Source: Toxorhynchites rutilus septentrionalis
Taxonomy: Eukaryota > Arthropoda > Insecta > Diptera > Culicidae
Direction: 5' to 3'
NCBI RefSeq assembly: GCF_029784135.1
Contig: NC_073746.1
Coordinates: forward strand, 71,590,042 to 71,654,041
DNA: 64,000 nt
Below are positions 43,829 through 56,900 of the stretch, one piece after another (the first letter of the stretch is position 1; every line of letters starts with the position of its first letter). Under the pieces are notes generated by a model. It worked only from the letters and a program-made list of their open reading frames with translations. It was not told where the DNA came from and did no database searches. Made by a program: the position numbers and the translations under genes.

Positions 43829-45850
43829 ATGTCCACAATGAAGCAGCGAAAAACGATGCCCCGGCGAACGGAAGAGTTCGACTTTTCGGCTCCGCAATCG
43901 TCGGTTAAAAAACTGCCAGCTCAAAGGTAAATAAATTGTTATTCGCTTCTATTCATTACTTTAGTTTTTTTTCTCAGGCTGAGCCGTATAGCTCAACCTA
44001 TCCGCAAGCTGTCAACAAAAACATCCCTCGGGAACGGACTGAATGAAAATGGTCGGTCCCTTTCGAATGATCGTTTCAATATGCCCCAGCAAACACCTCT
44101 AACGGTTCGCAAAGTATGCCCTTCCACCAGGAGCTCCAGTGCCACCCCATCGGCCCGAACGCCACTGAGAAGCTGCGAAAATGCACCCACAGCCTCGATG
44201 GGCACGGTGGAGAAAGATAAAGCCCCGATAGAGAACCGCGAGTGGATAACGGCACAGTGCGAAAGGATATGCGACTATCTCACCACAATCGGTGATCTCC
44301 CTCACGACTTCGTGGAACGCAGAAATCTGAAAAGCATGTCCATGAAGCAATTCCTGGTGATAATGAATCATCTATTTCGGCAGATCGGTGGCAGCCGATA
44401 TAAGTTGGGTAACAACTTTATAGATGATATTATGAAAACCATGGCAGAGCTGGAATATCCTTACACGATTAATAAGTCGATGCTGAAGACGCCGAATGCT
44501 CCGCATTCGATCAACCACATCATCGTTATGATAGGCTGGTTAATGCAATTGGCACCGGAACATGATGGGAAAGTATGCTATTTTTTTGTTTCCAATGAGT
44601 GATCCACAAACAATAACAATCCTTGTTTCTAGTGCACTCCTCTTGAACGAGATAGTGACCTGCTAGTAGATTTCCCATCATCTGAATATCAAGAGTTTTT
44701 CCTAGAAAAGGTTCAGGAAGGTTTTAACGTTTGGAATCTCAAGAAGGAAAATGAGTTTGGAGCGTTGCTAGAACAGCTTATTGACGGACTCGTGATGGCA
44801 CGCACTAGTGGACTGAATCAGCAACAGATTAATGGAAGAATTACGGAACTGGAAAACGAGCTCCAGGAAATTCACAATCGAACCATCCAACATGATCGCA
44901 AGCAAAGTCTGAACCAGCTAGAAAAGGCAATTCACGAGCAGCAGCTGGTTCAGAAAAAGTTTTCCGATGAACTGAAAACGATTCAGAGGCAAGCAGAAAA
45001 AATGGAAGAAGACTACTATCGGCACCAAGAGGAATATTATTCATTGGTAAAGCAAACCGAGGCCCTTAAACAAGAGGTGGACTCTCAACAGTTTGATGCT
45101 GATGGCAGGGTGGCATTGGTCAAGGCAATAACCACAAATAAAAGCCTTCTCACGGCGAAGCGAATAGCCGTCGCTACGTTGGAGCATAATTCTCACGAAC
45201 ACCAGATTACTATATCCCGACTGATCAAGAAAAAGTGCGACTTGTTTTCAACTTTGAACACGAAGCTTTACCAATTCTCTGATTACTTGAGACCGACGAT
45301 CGATTTCAACCCGCCAAACATTGATCTGAAAACACAGGATTACGATGAGTTACAAAAAAACTTGATTGCTACCAAGTCGCTGTTGGCTGATGTGCTTTCT
45401 CGGCAAACCGCAGAACTTCTAGCGTTGAACGCCCAAAAGTCCAAACTCGAACATGACATATCCGACACTCAAATCAAGTACACCTCCGTTGAAAAGTCCC
45501 TCTTGGAAGCTACCGCTCGCTACGAGTCGCTGCTGAAGCAACGCGAACTCATCGTAAATCAACTTGGTGAAATATCCGCTAACGAATCCAGGGCATCGCA
45601 GCGGCTGGACGAGGACGGACTTCAGTTGGAGGGTGAGCTAACTCGGCTCCGAGAGCAATGTGATCAGAATAGGAAAGCGATGGAGAAGCTAACGCAAGAC
45701 AAGCAGAAGCTGATGATAGAAAATCTGGAAAAGTCCCAGCGGGTGTTGAACGAGAAAAAACGGCTCCAGAAGCAAATGACTGAACAAATCGAAGAGCTTG
45801 AATCCGTCATGGCGAGTATCGAAAATGATGTGAGCCGAATGAAGTGGTGA
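43829..45850 (+). CDS. Ndc80: Kinetochore protein NDC80 (HEC1)
   Basis: A subunit of the Ndc80 complex (with Nuf2, Spc24 and Spc25) that binds microtubules at the outer kinetochore. Exons 43829-43926, 43978-44572 and 44633-45850 splice in phase across 51- and 60-nt introns to a 636-residue protein, close to the 642 of human. The N-terminal tail is Ser/Thr/Arg-rich, as in the Aurora B-regulated tail of the family. The calponin-homology domain covers about residues 118-231 (LPHDFVERRNLKSMSMKQFL, RYKLGNNFIDDIMKTMAELEYPY, LMQLAPEH). The rest is heptad-rich coiled coil starting near residue 275. The chosen ATG opens MSTMKQRKTMPRR; the in-frame Met at position 4 could also serve. The coding strand continues from a probable promoter about 240 bp downstream of a dead mariner copy. 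No AATAAA was seen close after the stop. Confidence 0.97.
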
Positions 45851-48079
45851 ACATGAAGTCTTCTTCGAGTAATTTCAGATGTACAACTTATTTGTGAATA
45901 TATAAGTTAAAAAATAATATAATGGTTTTTTTTTCGTTTTTGACTTGGAAGCTGAGAAAATCTCCATTCAATTTCCGAGATGTTACATAGTTGAAGCAAA
46001 AGTTCTGTCGATTGTGAGTTATAGGACATGCTATATAAAAACTAAAAAGTTGAAGCTCGGTGCGAGGCTGTATTCGACATATGAATTCTCAACTTTCTCA
46101 ACTTGCTGAAATGAGTTATAAATTTCTGTAATATTTTCAACATTTAAAAAAAATAATACCGTTGACACGATTTTTGTTAATTTTGCAAACGCCGTTTCTG
46201 AAAATCCTCCACCTCAATTAAAGATTGAAAAAGGCTCAAGGAGTCGTTGATCCGTACAAAATATCTATATAAAAAAATTACGGATCGTCCAATTTGTTAA
46301 TTTTTAATTTTGTTGTGTTCGTTTCCGCCCAAGAAAAATTTAGGCGGTTAGAAAAAGTGATAAGTTTTGAAGAAAAATACGGAAAAATTGAACACCCGTC
46401 TGTTCTGCGGTGACATCGTAGTAGACATTGTTAGTCCAATTAAAATTCGCGTTGACCACATTCAGCTTCGTTTTCCGTTGATGTGAAGCGAAAATTGTAG
46501 AGAATGTGGGGGTAAAACGGACTAGTTTTAGTTTCTAGTTTGATCATGCATCATGGTGAAATCATTGTAAATATACAAAAATCTAACTTTCTAACTATTT
46601 ACTGATGGCATTTAATGAAAAAAACGAAATTTGAAAAAAAAAGTCACAGGAGGGTTGTGTCCGAGACACGACATAGTTGACGCATAGTTGACGTAGGATT
46701 CCATTAGGCTATCTGTTGATTTCGAATATGTTTGAAAAATTACATCGTTAAACTCTTTGATAATGATTTGGTAGCCCTGAAAAGGGCAATTTTGTTTGGT
46801 TGTTTGGTACTGTTTGTTCACTACACCAGTGTTTATCGAGTGATAATGACAGAAGTATGGTAAACAGTCGTTTGGTGGTGCGTATCAGATAGAAGATGCC
46901 GAAGTGGAATGATATATGTTGAAAACCGCCCTCATGTTACTTTAATATAGAGAAAACATATTTCAAATGGAAAAGGTAATTTGGTTTTATAATTTTTACT
47001 TTCTGAGTGTTCATTCAACCTTCTGCTCAATCCAATGCGAATTTTAATTGGACTGACAACACCTAATATTATATGTAGAGAATATGGGAAATCACCTCTT
47101 CAAATATTTCTTCACTCTTCCAATATTTTCTCACCGTATGAACTTTCCTTGGGTGAAAATAAACACATCAAAACAGACAGCTTAAACCTAACGACCCGTT
47201 CTCGAGCGAGAACACACCTTGGTTTTTATTTATGAAAATTGAAATCAATCGTTTTATATATCAAGTGATTTTTAACACAACTGCTACCATATACAATTTT
47301 ACAATTACTCTTGTGCTAAATTTTTCACAATACACGATCGGTCATTGATATGAAATTTCTCGAAGCAACCAATATTAGAATTCCAAATTTAACTTTTATT
47401 TGCTAAAATTAATCGTATCACTCACCCTACTTGCAATATAAAAATGCCCCCGAGTTGCATATATTTGCCACGCCGATTTCCCTCGGGCACCTTGGTTTAG
47501 ATGTCTCTGTTAGGGAACACATTTTTGTGGGAACAAAAGCTCCCCCTACTACAATGTCGATTTCCCCCACGCAGCTTGGTTTAGATGTCTCTGTTAGGGA
47601 ATCGCCGCATGTGTCGTCAATTTCGACCAATTAGAAGCGAATATTTCCTCTTGGATAGGAGTTAAGACTTTTCAATTGTTCTATAGTTAGTTTCATGACA
47701 TATATTATTCTATTCAATATAAAAAATTGATATGGAGTGCCAAAATCGATCGACCCAAAAATTTCATCAATCCATCATGAAATGACTGAGCAATAAGCGT
47801 TTGAAATTGGACAATTTTCACGATGTGCTCGATTTTCGATTTTCAATTTGTACCCCAATATGTTCCCGAAAGACGTAATCCTACGTCAATAAGAAAAATA
47901 ATTACGGCCGAATCTCGCTTCCAAGCGCGTAGAAATACAAACATCATCACTTTGTGGTTCTGAGCTTTAATCGTATGATCTGAGCTTTGTGTAGATTCGT
48001 TAATTGTGTCTGATAGAGATTTTATATTATTGATAAAGTTGTAGTGGAAACGCTAGAAAAATTATAAAAAACAAATAGA
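45851..48079. other. Intergenic repeats, no gene
   Basis: 46640-46850 resembles 33440-33560 (GTCCGAGACACGACATAG...GTTGACGTAGG) and is a decayed dispersed repeat. Two direct copies of a 44-bp block lie at 47475-47601. No open frame here shows a domain. Confidence 0.4.
47475..47601. repeat. Direct repeat pair, 84-bp period
   Basis: GATTTCCCTCGGGCACCTTG...TAGGGAA and GATTTCCCCCACGCAGCTTG...TAGGGAA share CTTGGTTTAGATGTCTCTGT identically. Likely part of a dispersed repeat with internal tandem units. Confidence 0.8.
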
Positions 48080-49080
48080 AGTGGGTTATATCTGTGATAT
48101 AACCGCAAGGTATACGTAGGACTACCGCTGGCTCTGTAAACATTTGTTTGAAATTGCATTTGAATCAATTCTCAATGAATGAATGAATAATTATTTCTAA
48201 AGATTGCTGAAAGTTTTCCTTGTTAGTGTGTGAGTGGATGAGTACGAGTATGAAATTATTATTAACATGAACTTCAACTATTTCGAACTTGTTGGTGCTG
48301 CAGTAAAGAACCGTTGAATTTGCGTGGTTTTGCAAAAGCAACTGATGAAGTTTGATACATAATTCTATTTTGTTCTCGTGAGAATATGAGAGTTTTTATA
48401 ACCACTCCATGCCGAGGTAGAATACAAACTGATGCTCTTGGATACGATTGCATCACTGAAACCGAATGCGCAAATCTTCCTTCGCTCGCCCGCAATTACA
48501 AGCAAACATTCCTTCATGACCATTCCATGCGAAGGCAAAACATAAATTGATGCTCTTGGATACGATTGCATCACGGGAATCGAATGCGTAAATCTTGTTT
48601 TGCTAGAGCGAGTCTACAAGCGAATATTCTCTCATGATCATTCCATGCGAAAGCAAAACAGAAAATGATGCTCTTTAATACGATTGCATAACGGGAACTA
48701 AATGCGCAAATCTTCCTTTGCTCATCATTTCGAAAAATAGAAACGAAGCAATTCCGTCATCAAGAGCTGAAGCTGAATCGAAGAACGCATTCAAGTCGTG
48801 AATTTTAATATTACAAAAAATCCAACACTATTTGTGTCTTTGGGTATCTCCATCCTGGCGGAATTCTTGGTACTGTATTCCTAATGAGAATGAATTGAAT
48901 GCTCCCAGTTCATGCGCATTTTTTCACAATATACATTTCAGGGAAGCAACTCAACCATATGAAAAATATGGCTCTTTGACCGGCTAGCATTCTCAGGCGA
49001 CTTCAATCTTCTTACTGGATACAGAGTACTCAGGGTGGGCGCAAAGTTAAAAAATTTTTGAAAATACAGAGAAGAACTAA
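48080..49080. repeat. Dispersed repeat with 3 internal tandem units
   Basis: The units start at about 48402, 48518 and 48637 with CCATTCCATGCGAAGGCAAAAC-type text and GATGCTCTTGGATACGATTG, spaced about 117-119 bp. 48080-48600 recurs inverted at about 55990-56500. 48730-49080 matches the interior of the 3.1-kb element (16040-16780). It is probably a non-autonomous DNA element of unknown class. Confidence 0.7.
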
Positions 49081-50907
49081 TTCAATTTTGATTATAAAGG
49101 TGAATCTTTTACTAAAAAAATTGTTAAAAAAAACTAAGCAAGTTGGCTTCCAAGCCAATAGTTAATTCGTATCGCTATTCGGTTTCTTCCAAATTCCATT
49201 TATGTAGCCTTGATATTTCCGTTGTTGAATTTTGCATCAAAACATCCCTCATAGGTTTCGAGCAGATCATTCTTATATTTGGCACGTGCTATCATTATAT
49301 ATCTTATGATATCTTATGACAAATCCTAATAGCAAGTGATTCTTAGAGGATCATAGCTTGATAGATAATCAGACAGCAGATTGAAATATGATATTTGACA
49401 AAGTTGTTGGAGGATCAAAAACCATTATATTAAAAAGAGAGCAGTTTGCTGGCATATAATGAATCGTAAAGCAGTATGAGAATATAAATTTATTATTTTA
49501 AATATTAGATGAGTTCATTTGCATATATTGAATGCCGTCCAGGAACTAGCGCGTCACGAATCTATCCTGCACGTACGCAATGAAAATCTGGACCTTTCTT
49601 TCATGAGTCGGTTGAACTGTTCAACTGTTCAAAACTTCACATATTTCACGTCTTGTTACAATTTGGAAAATGTCGAACCATCGACAGGAAATCAGGAAAT
49701 CGAAGCAAAGTCAAACACATTCCAAAAACTCACTCAAAAGTGGTTTCTTTTTTCAAACGGACCCGGATTTGTCACAGAAAAACGCAGAGAAAATGGCACG
49801 AGCTTCGCAATCCTAAATTCAAAAAACAAATGAAGGAGTGGTTTGAGGAACGTCGAGACACAAGTTGTATCGAACTGTAATGCGAAGTAACATCTGGAAT
49901 CAAAGGAATACTCAAGGATGCTCTACAAGAATTTGCTGATGAAATACGGTTGTGTCGTTAGGGATGATGAAACGTACTGCAAGGTCGTTTTTCCGGAAAA
50001 ACAACAGGACAAAAAATTCAATACATACCTCGTTAGATCTGCAAGTGTCCAGAAAAATACAAAAAAATGATCAAATTCCATTAATAGCTGCATACTAAAA
50101 AATTAACCTTTCATAACTCCTGCAACAATAAACCAGGATTCGTTTTAAAAAGAAGTTTCTTCTGAAGATGTTGACTTTTTCTAGATTGAGTTTATCTGCT
50201 TTTATGATCCGCCTTGGCAATCTGTCACTATTAAGATATGACCAAACGTTTATGAAGTACAACGAGGCGCCACTTTGGTTCCCAAGAAATGATATCCGGG
50301 CCAAGCTAAGGCTGATTGAGGAATACAGGTCGATTACTATAAGCGTTGTGAAGCTGTCCAACCGAAAATGTAATTTAATGCCAAACAAGAGGTAAAACTA
50401 AGTACTGAAGATGAAAAGTTTTAAAAAAATCTAGAAAATGCAGAAGAAATTTCAGACTTCTTTTATACTATGTCGGAATGTCGAATTTGAAATTAAATCT
50501 CGTATTTGAAATTAAATGTCGTACAACAATAGCAAACACTACACGCACCGATTCCATTTTCCTCTCATTCCGCACGGTCGATGTGACCCTGCATTGGAAC
50601 CGAAATGAAACGTCAAACAGGTCTTTTGTTTACATTGTTTTCGCTGCTCCTTTATCTACTTCAGCTCTTGAAAGTGGCCAGCTAAGGTGCATTTCGCTTG
50701 AAAATCGCGTAATCCGTAATGTGCAACGCTCGCCATATCCCCAGGTCATCATCCATTTATTTTTCAATTTTGTTCTTTCCCGTGCTTCGGTGCGGTATGA
50801 ACAGTACGGCCTAATTTGAAGAGAAATCGCAATCGTGTAGTGAATTGCACAAAAGCTTTGAGTTTTCGCAAGTGGGCGCATCACAGGTATCACAATAAAG
50901 GAAAAAA
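49081..50907. other. Upstream region of the STK40-type gene
   Basis: Mostly AT-rich, with no recognised gene. From about 50480 the sequence becomes less AT-rich and probably contains the promoter and 5' UTR of the next gene; no core promoter element is certain. The short frames at 49519-49880 and 50095-50395 are unrecognised. Confidence 0.35.
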
Positions 50908-53900
50908 ATGCAGCGTAGCGGTATTCTGGGAAAACGCCAATCTGATGAGCCACCAAACATTAACGACCTACCTTCGAAAAAAGATAGACCAGATGGACTG
51001 GATCAAATACGGGAAAACGATGACGCTCAGAGTTCGGCATCCGGAGGCTACGTGCAAGTTCCATTGCCATGCCCGGGAACGCTCGTTGAGCGGAACCGAG
51101 TGCGTCGAGCTGGTCCATATGTGATCGGTCATGAACTGGAGTTTGGCCATGGTACACAACAAATGCAATATTTAGCCAGGAAAGAGGGTACCGACGAATA
51201 TTATTTACTCAAGGTAGAAGAGATAGCGTCAGAAAATGGTCGTCACAAAAGAGTTCTCATTGGTTATGGTTTTTTGTTGCAGATTTTGACTTACGATGAT
51301 GAAACCGAGTTGACGAACAGAAACACGCTCTATGGGAAAGCTCTATTGCACACCGAGTATTCGATTCTTTCGCTCTTGTCCGGCGTTGAAGGAGTATATC
51401 AACAGCATGGGATGTTCAAGGTAGGTTGTCCATTGTTTCCTGATCAGAGTTTCAGGAAGAGTAGTTATAAAGAATCTTTACGTTTCAGGATAAAGCACTG
51501 GAGGAAAAACTTGTCGCGGATGCAGATCGTGTTGTCAAAGCAGTATACACGGGTCGTATTAAACTACGTTTGATACTTGTATTGGACTGTGTTCTGCCGC
51601 ATGATTTCTGTGAACGGTCCCGGGGTTACACGACGCTTCAAAAATACGTACACTCGCGTACATCACTTAAAGAACTTGATGCGCTGAGGATTTTCTACGA
51701 AATTGTGAAAGTGATCGAGAGATTGCACAATCGCAACATCATTCACAGGGATCTGAAATTGAACCACATTGTGGTGAAATGCCGCTCAAAGAAAGTCATT
51801 GTTACAAATTTTTCCCATGCGAGACACCTGAGCAGTGAGGATGATGACTTTTACGAGCAACGGGGGAGTCCTGCCTACATTTCACCCGATGTGCTCACTG
51901 GGAGGCCGTACAAGGGGAAACCAACCGATATGTGGGCTCTCGGTATAATTTTGTACTCGATGCTCTACGGTAACTTTCCATTTGCAGACACTTCGCCTCC
52001 AGTATTGTTCAGAAAAATACGCCAGGCAAATTTCACTTTCCCAAGGTAAGCTTGATTCTTTCACGAAGTAACTGATTAAAAATTTGAATTATGTCGACGT
52101 GGGACTACGTCTAACCGGAATATATAAGGAGTAGAATGAAAACCTAAACACAGAACATGTAGGAACAAATGAATGATTTCGAATGCTTATAACTCGCACA
52201 TTTAGATAATAGATAAGAAAGATATTTGCATCAAATAATAGGAAATATTTCTACGCATCTATCACATTGAATTTTTATTTATTGTGATAAATGCGTGCTT
52301 TTTTCATGAGATAAATAATTGAATAATTGTGAAATGTCAAGCATTATCTAAACGCCCTAACTGCCACGCTTTGATTGGCCCGATTTGTGTTCCTCAGATT
52401 GTGCCACCCAAAAGGAGCAACCAGAGTAATTGGGATAAGGGTCACGAGCTTATTTCTCAAGTAAAGCCGTTGTCCGAGTGATGAACCAACCAAAAGGCTG
52501 GAAGTCACTATAATACAGAAAAGAAAAAAAAGAGATACGGTTTCCCCAACACACACTTTAAAACCATGGAGTCTGGTGAAATCGACATTGCGAATATTTT
52601 GAAATGTTAAACCACCTAATGTCAACCTTGATTTACTCGAGGGGGTTCGTGCAGGAGATTATGATGATGATGGTCCCGCCACCTTCTCCTTTAGAGGTTT
52701 GAGCAACACGAGATAATATTTTTTTTCTCAGCTTTGAAATTAGTTTAACAAAAAAAAAATGATTTCGCCTACAGATATAAATTTTAAAAAAAATTATTTT
52801 ATTACATTATCAAAAGAGAAGCCAATACTCAGTCTAACCCTCCACAGAGCCGATACGGTCCCGACCAGGTCCTGGCAGCCAATTGATCCACCAAAATATA
52901 AGTCCAACCACTAGCCTACTTTTCGATAGACAATGAGTATCCCAATCCAGAGTTGAGAAATTTTCCTTTACGAAAAAATCCTAGACCGACCCTCACAAAA
53001 ACTTTTATTTTATATTCTTTGCTAGATAAAGTATTCTTTGAAAAAAAGTATAAAAAAATCTGCAATAAACTTTTTATACTAAGTTATCCGTTCGTATTAA
53101 ACTTCGTCAGTTACTAAATTTAAAAAAAACATTATTCGGCTGGTAAGAAAAAAAAACAGCTTTAATGTGTGAAATACAGTGCCTCTTGAATGCTGTAAGT
53201 GTTGTAAGTTGCGCATTTAATATGCCTTGGCTAGGGTTGAAAACATTAATTCCTTAGAAATACAACGAATTTAGTGAAGCACATGAAAAGAAATGAGGTG
53301 TTCCAGGGTGTCGACTACCTTGGAAATCTTTGAAAATCAGGGAATATCAGGGAATTCAAACAATGTCAGGGAATATCAGGGAAGTTCGTCACCAATCTGG
53401 AAAAAAATGAAATTGCGTCAATTAGAATTTTGATTATTGCAGTAATTAGAAAGAAAGTTCTGGAATTTTTGGCATCAGTATCTGCCGTTCAGCTTCAACC
53501 AATTCCCTTCCTTTTCTTCTTCGAAAACTATCGATAAATTAATGCTTGAAAATCATACTATGAAAGCTGAGCTCCTATGGTGCCTGGAAACAGTTATGTA
53601 GCACAAATCACTCCACACTGCTGAAAAAAAACATGATTCTATTGAGAAGAATGTTTCATGACAACCAGGAAGCTGAGAAGGTCTAACCAGGGCGTGATAA
53701 AATGAGCTTTATGATGTTTATTGTTTCGATGAAACTTTGAACAAGACTAAAAAGAGGCTACAGATGGATCTGAATGTCAGCTTTTGGGATGAAGAAGAGG
53801 TTGCGTTTGGTGAATCGTTACATGACGTCAATGTTCTTGGGACATTCTGAAGCATCAGGAATGAACTTGCAGCTTTTGAAGAAGGCATGGGAATTATATA

Positions 53901-56900
53901 TTTGAACAAACTTCTTTTCGTGTCGATGGGCGGTATAAACGTGAATTGGTCATATTATGCGAGCTGCAACAAATTTTTCCAAATGAAGAAAAAGAGCTCT
54001 TGAATTTGGGTAGCTTCGGATTGCATATTTTACACGGTTCATCAAAGGATTAAAAAAACTCTCCAAAATTTTACGACTGACAAATCTTGAAATTTCGTCT
54101 GAGATGCGAAGCACTGCGTTGATGTATCTTTGATCTTTCCATCATTGATTCCGATAGAAAACGGAGGGAAAACGATTCGAGAAGCTTTTGACTATTGGCT
54201 TTTTGATATTTGAAGGATTTTGGTCGTATCAGTGGAGCTCCAGCAGATTTATCATTGAAAGAATATTGCTAGCAACATAAACAAGTTTGCTCACTATGAT
54301 CCGAAAAATGAACGACTGGACCATTTTTGAGAAGGACAGGTTTACGGAAGTTTTCACCCCAAAAAGGTCTTTTGTCTCTCGTTAGAAACCTCGACGTTGA
54401 GAGGGCTTTTCCATTAGCGAATGTTTTTATGAAAATATGTGGGAGGAAACGGTTGTGCTATGCGACTTGTTTATGATGCTATACTTCACTTTGGAAGGAT
54501 AGCATCAATAAAAATGTTGAGCTCTTTTTATCGTGAATCAAAGTTAATAAAACGGCTACGGGAAACAGAAGTGGAACCTCTGGAGGTAAAACGGGGAAAA
54601 TTTTGCAAAATGTACAGAAGGGGATCGAAAGATTGCGAGATAAAGCATTTCGTTAAAATCGTAACAGTTTCATGAAATTGATCCGATTCAAAATGAAAAT
54701 GTCTCATTCTGTACTAATATTTGAGACCTCTTCAAAATAACTTTGAACTGTATAGTATACCCATTTTTCAAAATCTTTTACGACATTTCTCAGTCTTCGC
54801 TAAACTCAATTGAAAATCACAAACAATTCGTTTATTGGGAAAATATCGACAGACGTTCTTAAATTTCATTGTTAAAGCTAACTAAATGTTTTAGGAGCTA
54901 CAGCTCAAATACATTTAGAGAATTTAATTACTAGTATACACCTGGAATTTTTCTGAAAAATTACTGGAAAATCAGGGAATATCAGGGAATTTATTTTCGG
55001 ATTTTCAGTCGACACCCTGTGTTCTCAATTCTTTCGCGTTTCTAGTTTTATATCTAAAAAATCCCTTCCTTTTTCAGCTTGTTTTCGCAAACCGTTAACT
55101 ACTTTGAAAATAAACAGCATGGTTAAATAAACAATTCTCTGCTTCACGGATAACCATTGCAAAGCGTTCAGCATCAAAGATGAGGAAGTGAACCTATTAC
55201 AATTTAGAATCAACCGCATTATTCCTTCCTGCAAGCGCTGTAATCTCGATATTTGTGTGTCATTGGCTAAAAATAAAATGGAAGAACAAAAGTCTAACAG
55301 AGCAGAGATGATTGACACAGTTGTATCGATCAATAGTCTCATCATCAATTGAAATAGAGACGTTTCCATCAGAACGATTTCGCGAGATTATTGTATATTT
55401 AGCTTGAATTGTGTTCGATTTTAACTGCTTATAGCACGACTTAATATAAAACTTAAGCTGCAATGAATAACACAGTATCATCTGAAAAAAGTTTGATACT
55501 GCCGCCGACAAATTAGTTGGTAGGGGCGGAACCCAAGAACCTCCTACGATACCCATTCCTCGTTCTGATGCGAAGCTTTGGCTAAAACCGCAAATCCGTT
55601 GGAACGTTGGGAAAACAGCAAAATAACTTTTCTTCAAAAACTTAAAAACACCACTCTCCCATGGCATGACAGAAATAACAGTAAGGAAGGCATCTCATCT
55701 GTCTTCGAATCGGACACCAAGCTCACTCATTCATATCTTTCTACATATTACATTTCAATGCTGGGGTATAAGATCGAAGTTTCGGAAACGAGAGTGTTAC
55801 GTCGGAACAACAATATTTTGAGTGTTAATACCTCCAACCAACTGAACGAAATGGTATGATAACCACTTCATTCGAAAGATAAAATGTCTAGGCCTTATAC
55901 ACATGTAACTTGTTAATCCAAAAACTTATTTCAATAACTCAAAACTGATTCGAAAAAATATATTTTTTTATATCTCTAAAATCTGTATATAAGCGTACGT
56001 CAGCTTGGAAATCCATTCAGTTTTTCTTTTGCTTTCGCATGCAGTGGTCATGAGAAATGTTCGCTTGTAAATGCGTCCGAACGAAGGAATATTCGCATAC
56101 GTTTGCGAAATCGGTCAGGTGTCCTAGTAACGTAATGGTATCCAAGAGCATCAGTTTCTATTCTGCTTCCGTGTGGAGTGGTCATGAAAAATCCTGTGTA
56201 TTCTTACAAGAACAAAAATGAATTGTCTCATCTTCAGTTGCTTCTATAAAGCCACGCAAACCCAGCGATTTTTTTCTAGACCACCAACAAGGTCGAAATA
56301 GTTGAATTTTGTGTTAAATACAATTTCATACTTATACTTATCCACTCACATACTAACAAGAAAAACTTTCAGCAGTCTTCAAAAATGTTCATTCATTCAT
56401 TCATTCGTTCATTGAGAATTGATTCAGATGCAACTTCAAACAAATGGTTACCGAGCCAGCGGTAGTCCTACGTCTTATCACTACGTTATATCACAGCTAT
56501 AACCCTTCTTCTTCTTGAATGCCACTAATGTTCCCAGTAGAATTTTTTGCCTTCTCAATATAGGTATTACTTGCGTCATTTTTCATAGTAGTATTTAGTT
56601 GAGATTTCTATGCCAGATTTTTAGTTGATCAGCATCATTATGGAACTCATAGTCTCGCTCAAGCTTGCAGAGAACGGTATTTCTTAATGCTGAAGTTAGA
56701 CACAGCTGTTTTGCTAGATACAAAGAAAGATTGAAAAATGGATATCACACACAGTGGTGCAATTTCATTCAGTAGAGACATTGCGTCGATTTTCCTGCCG
56801 TCTAGTGGAGAGTGCTTCTTTGTTTTTGCACCACATAATTTCTGTATCTGTACTGTATCTGTAGGTTGAATACCACTTATCTAGCACAATGCATGTATTG

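Noticed and set aside
48274..48574. Two related - strand open frames (RASVCILPRHGVV and RASIYVLPSHGMV)
   Set aside because: Their similarity comes from the underlying tandem DNA repeat, not from a duplicated gene.
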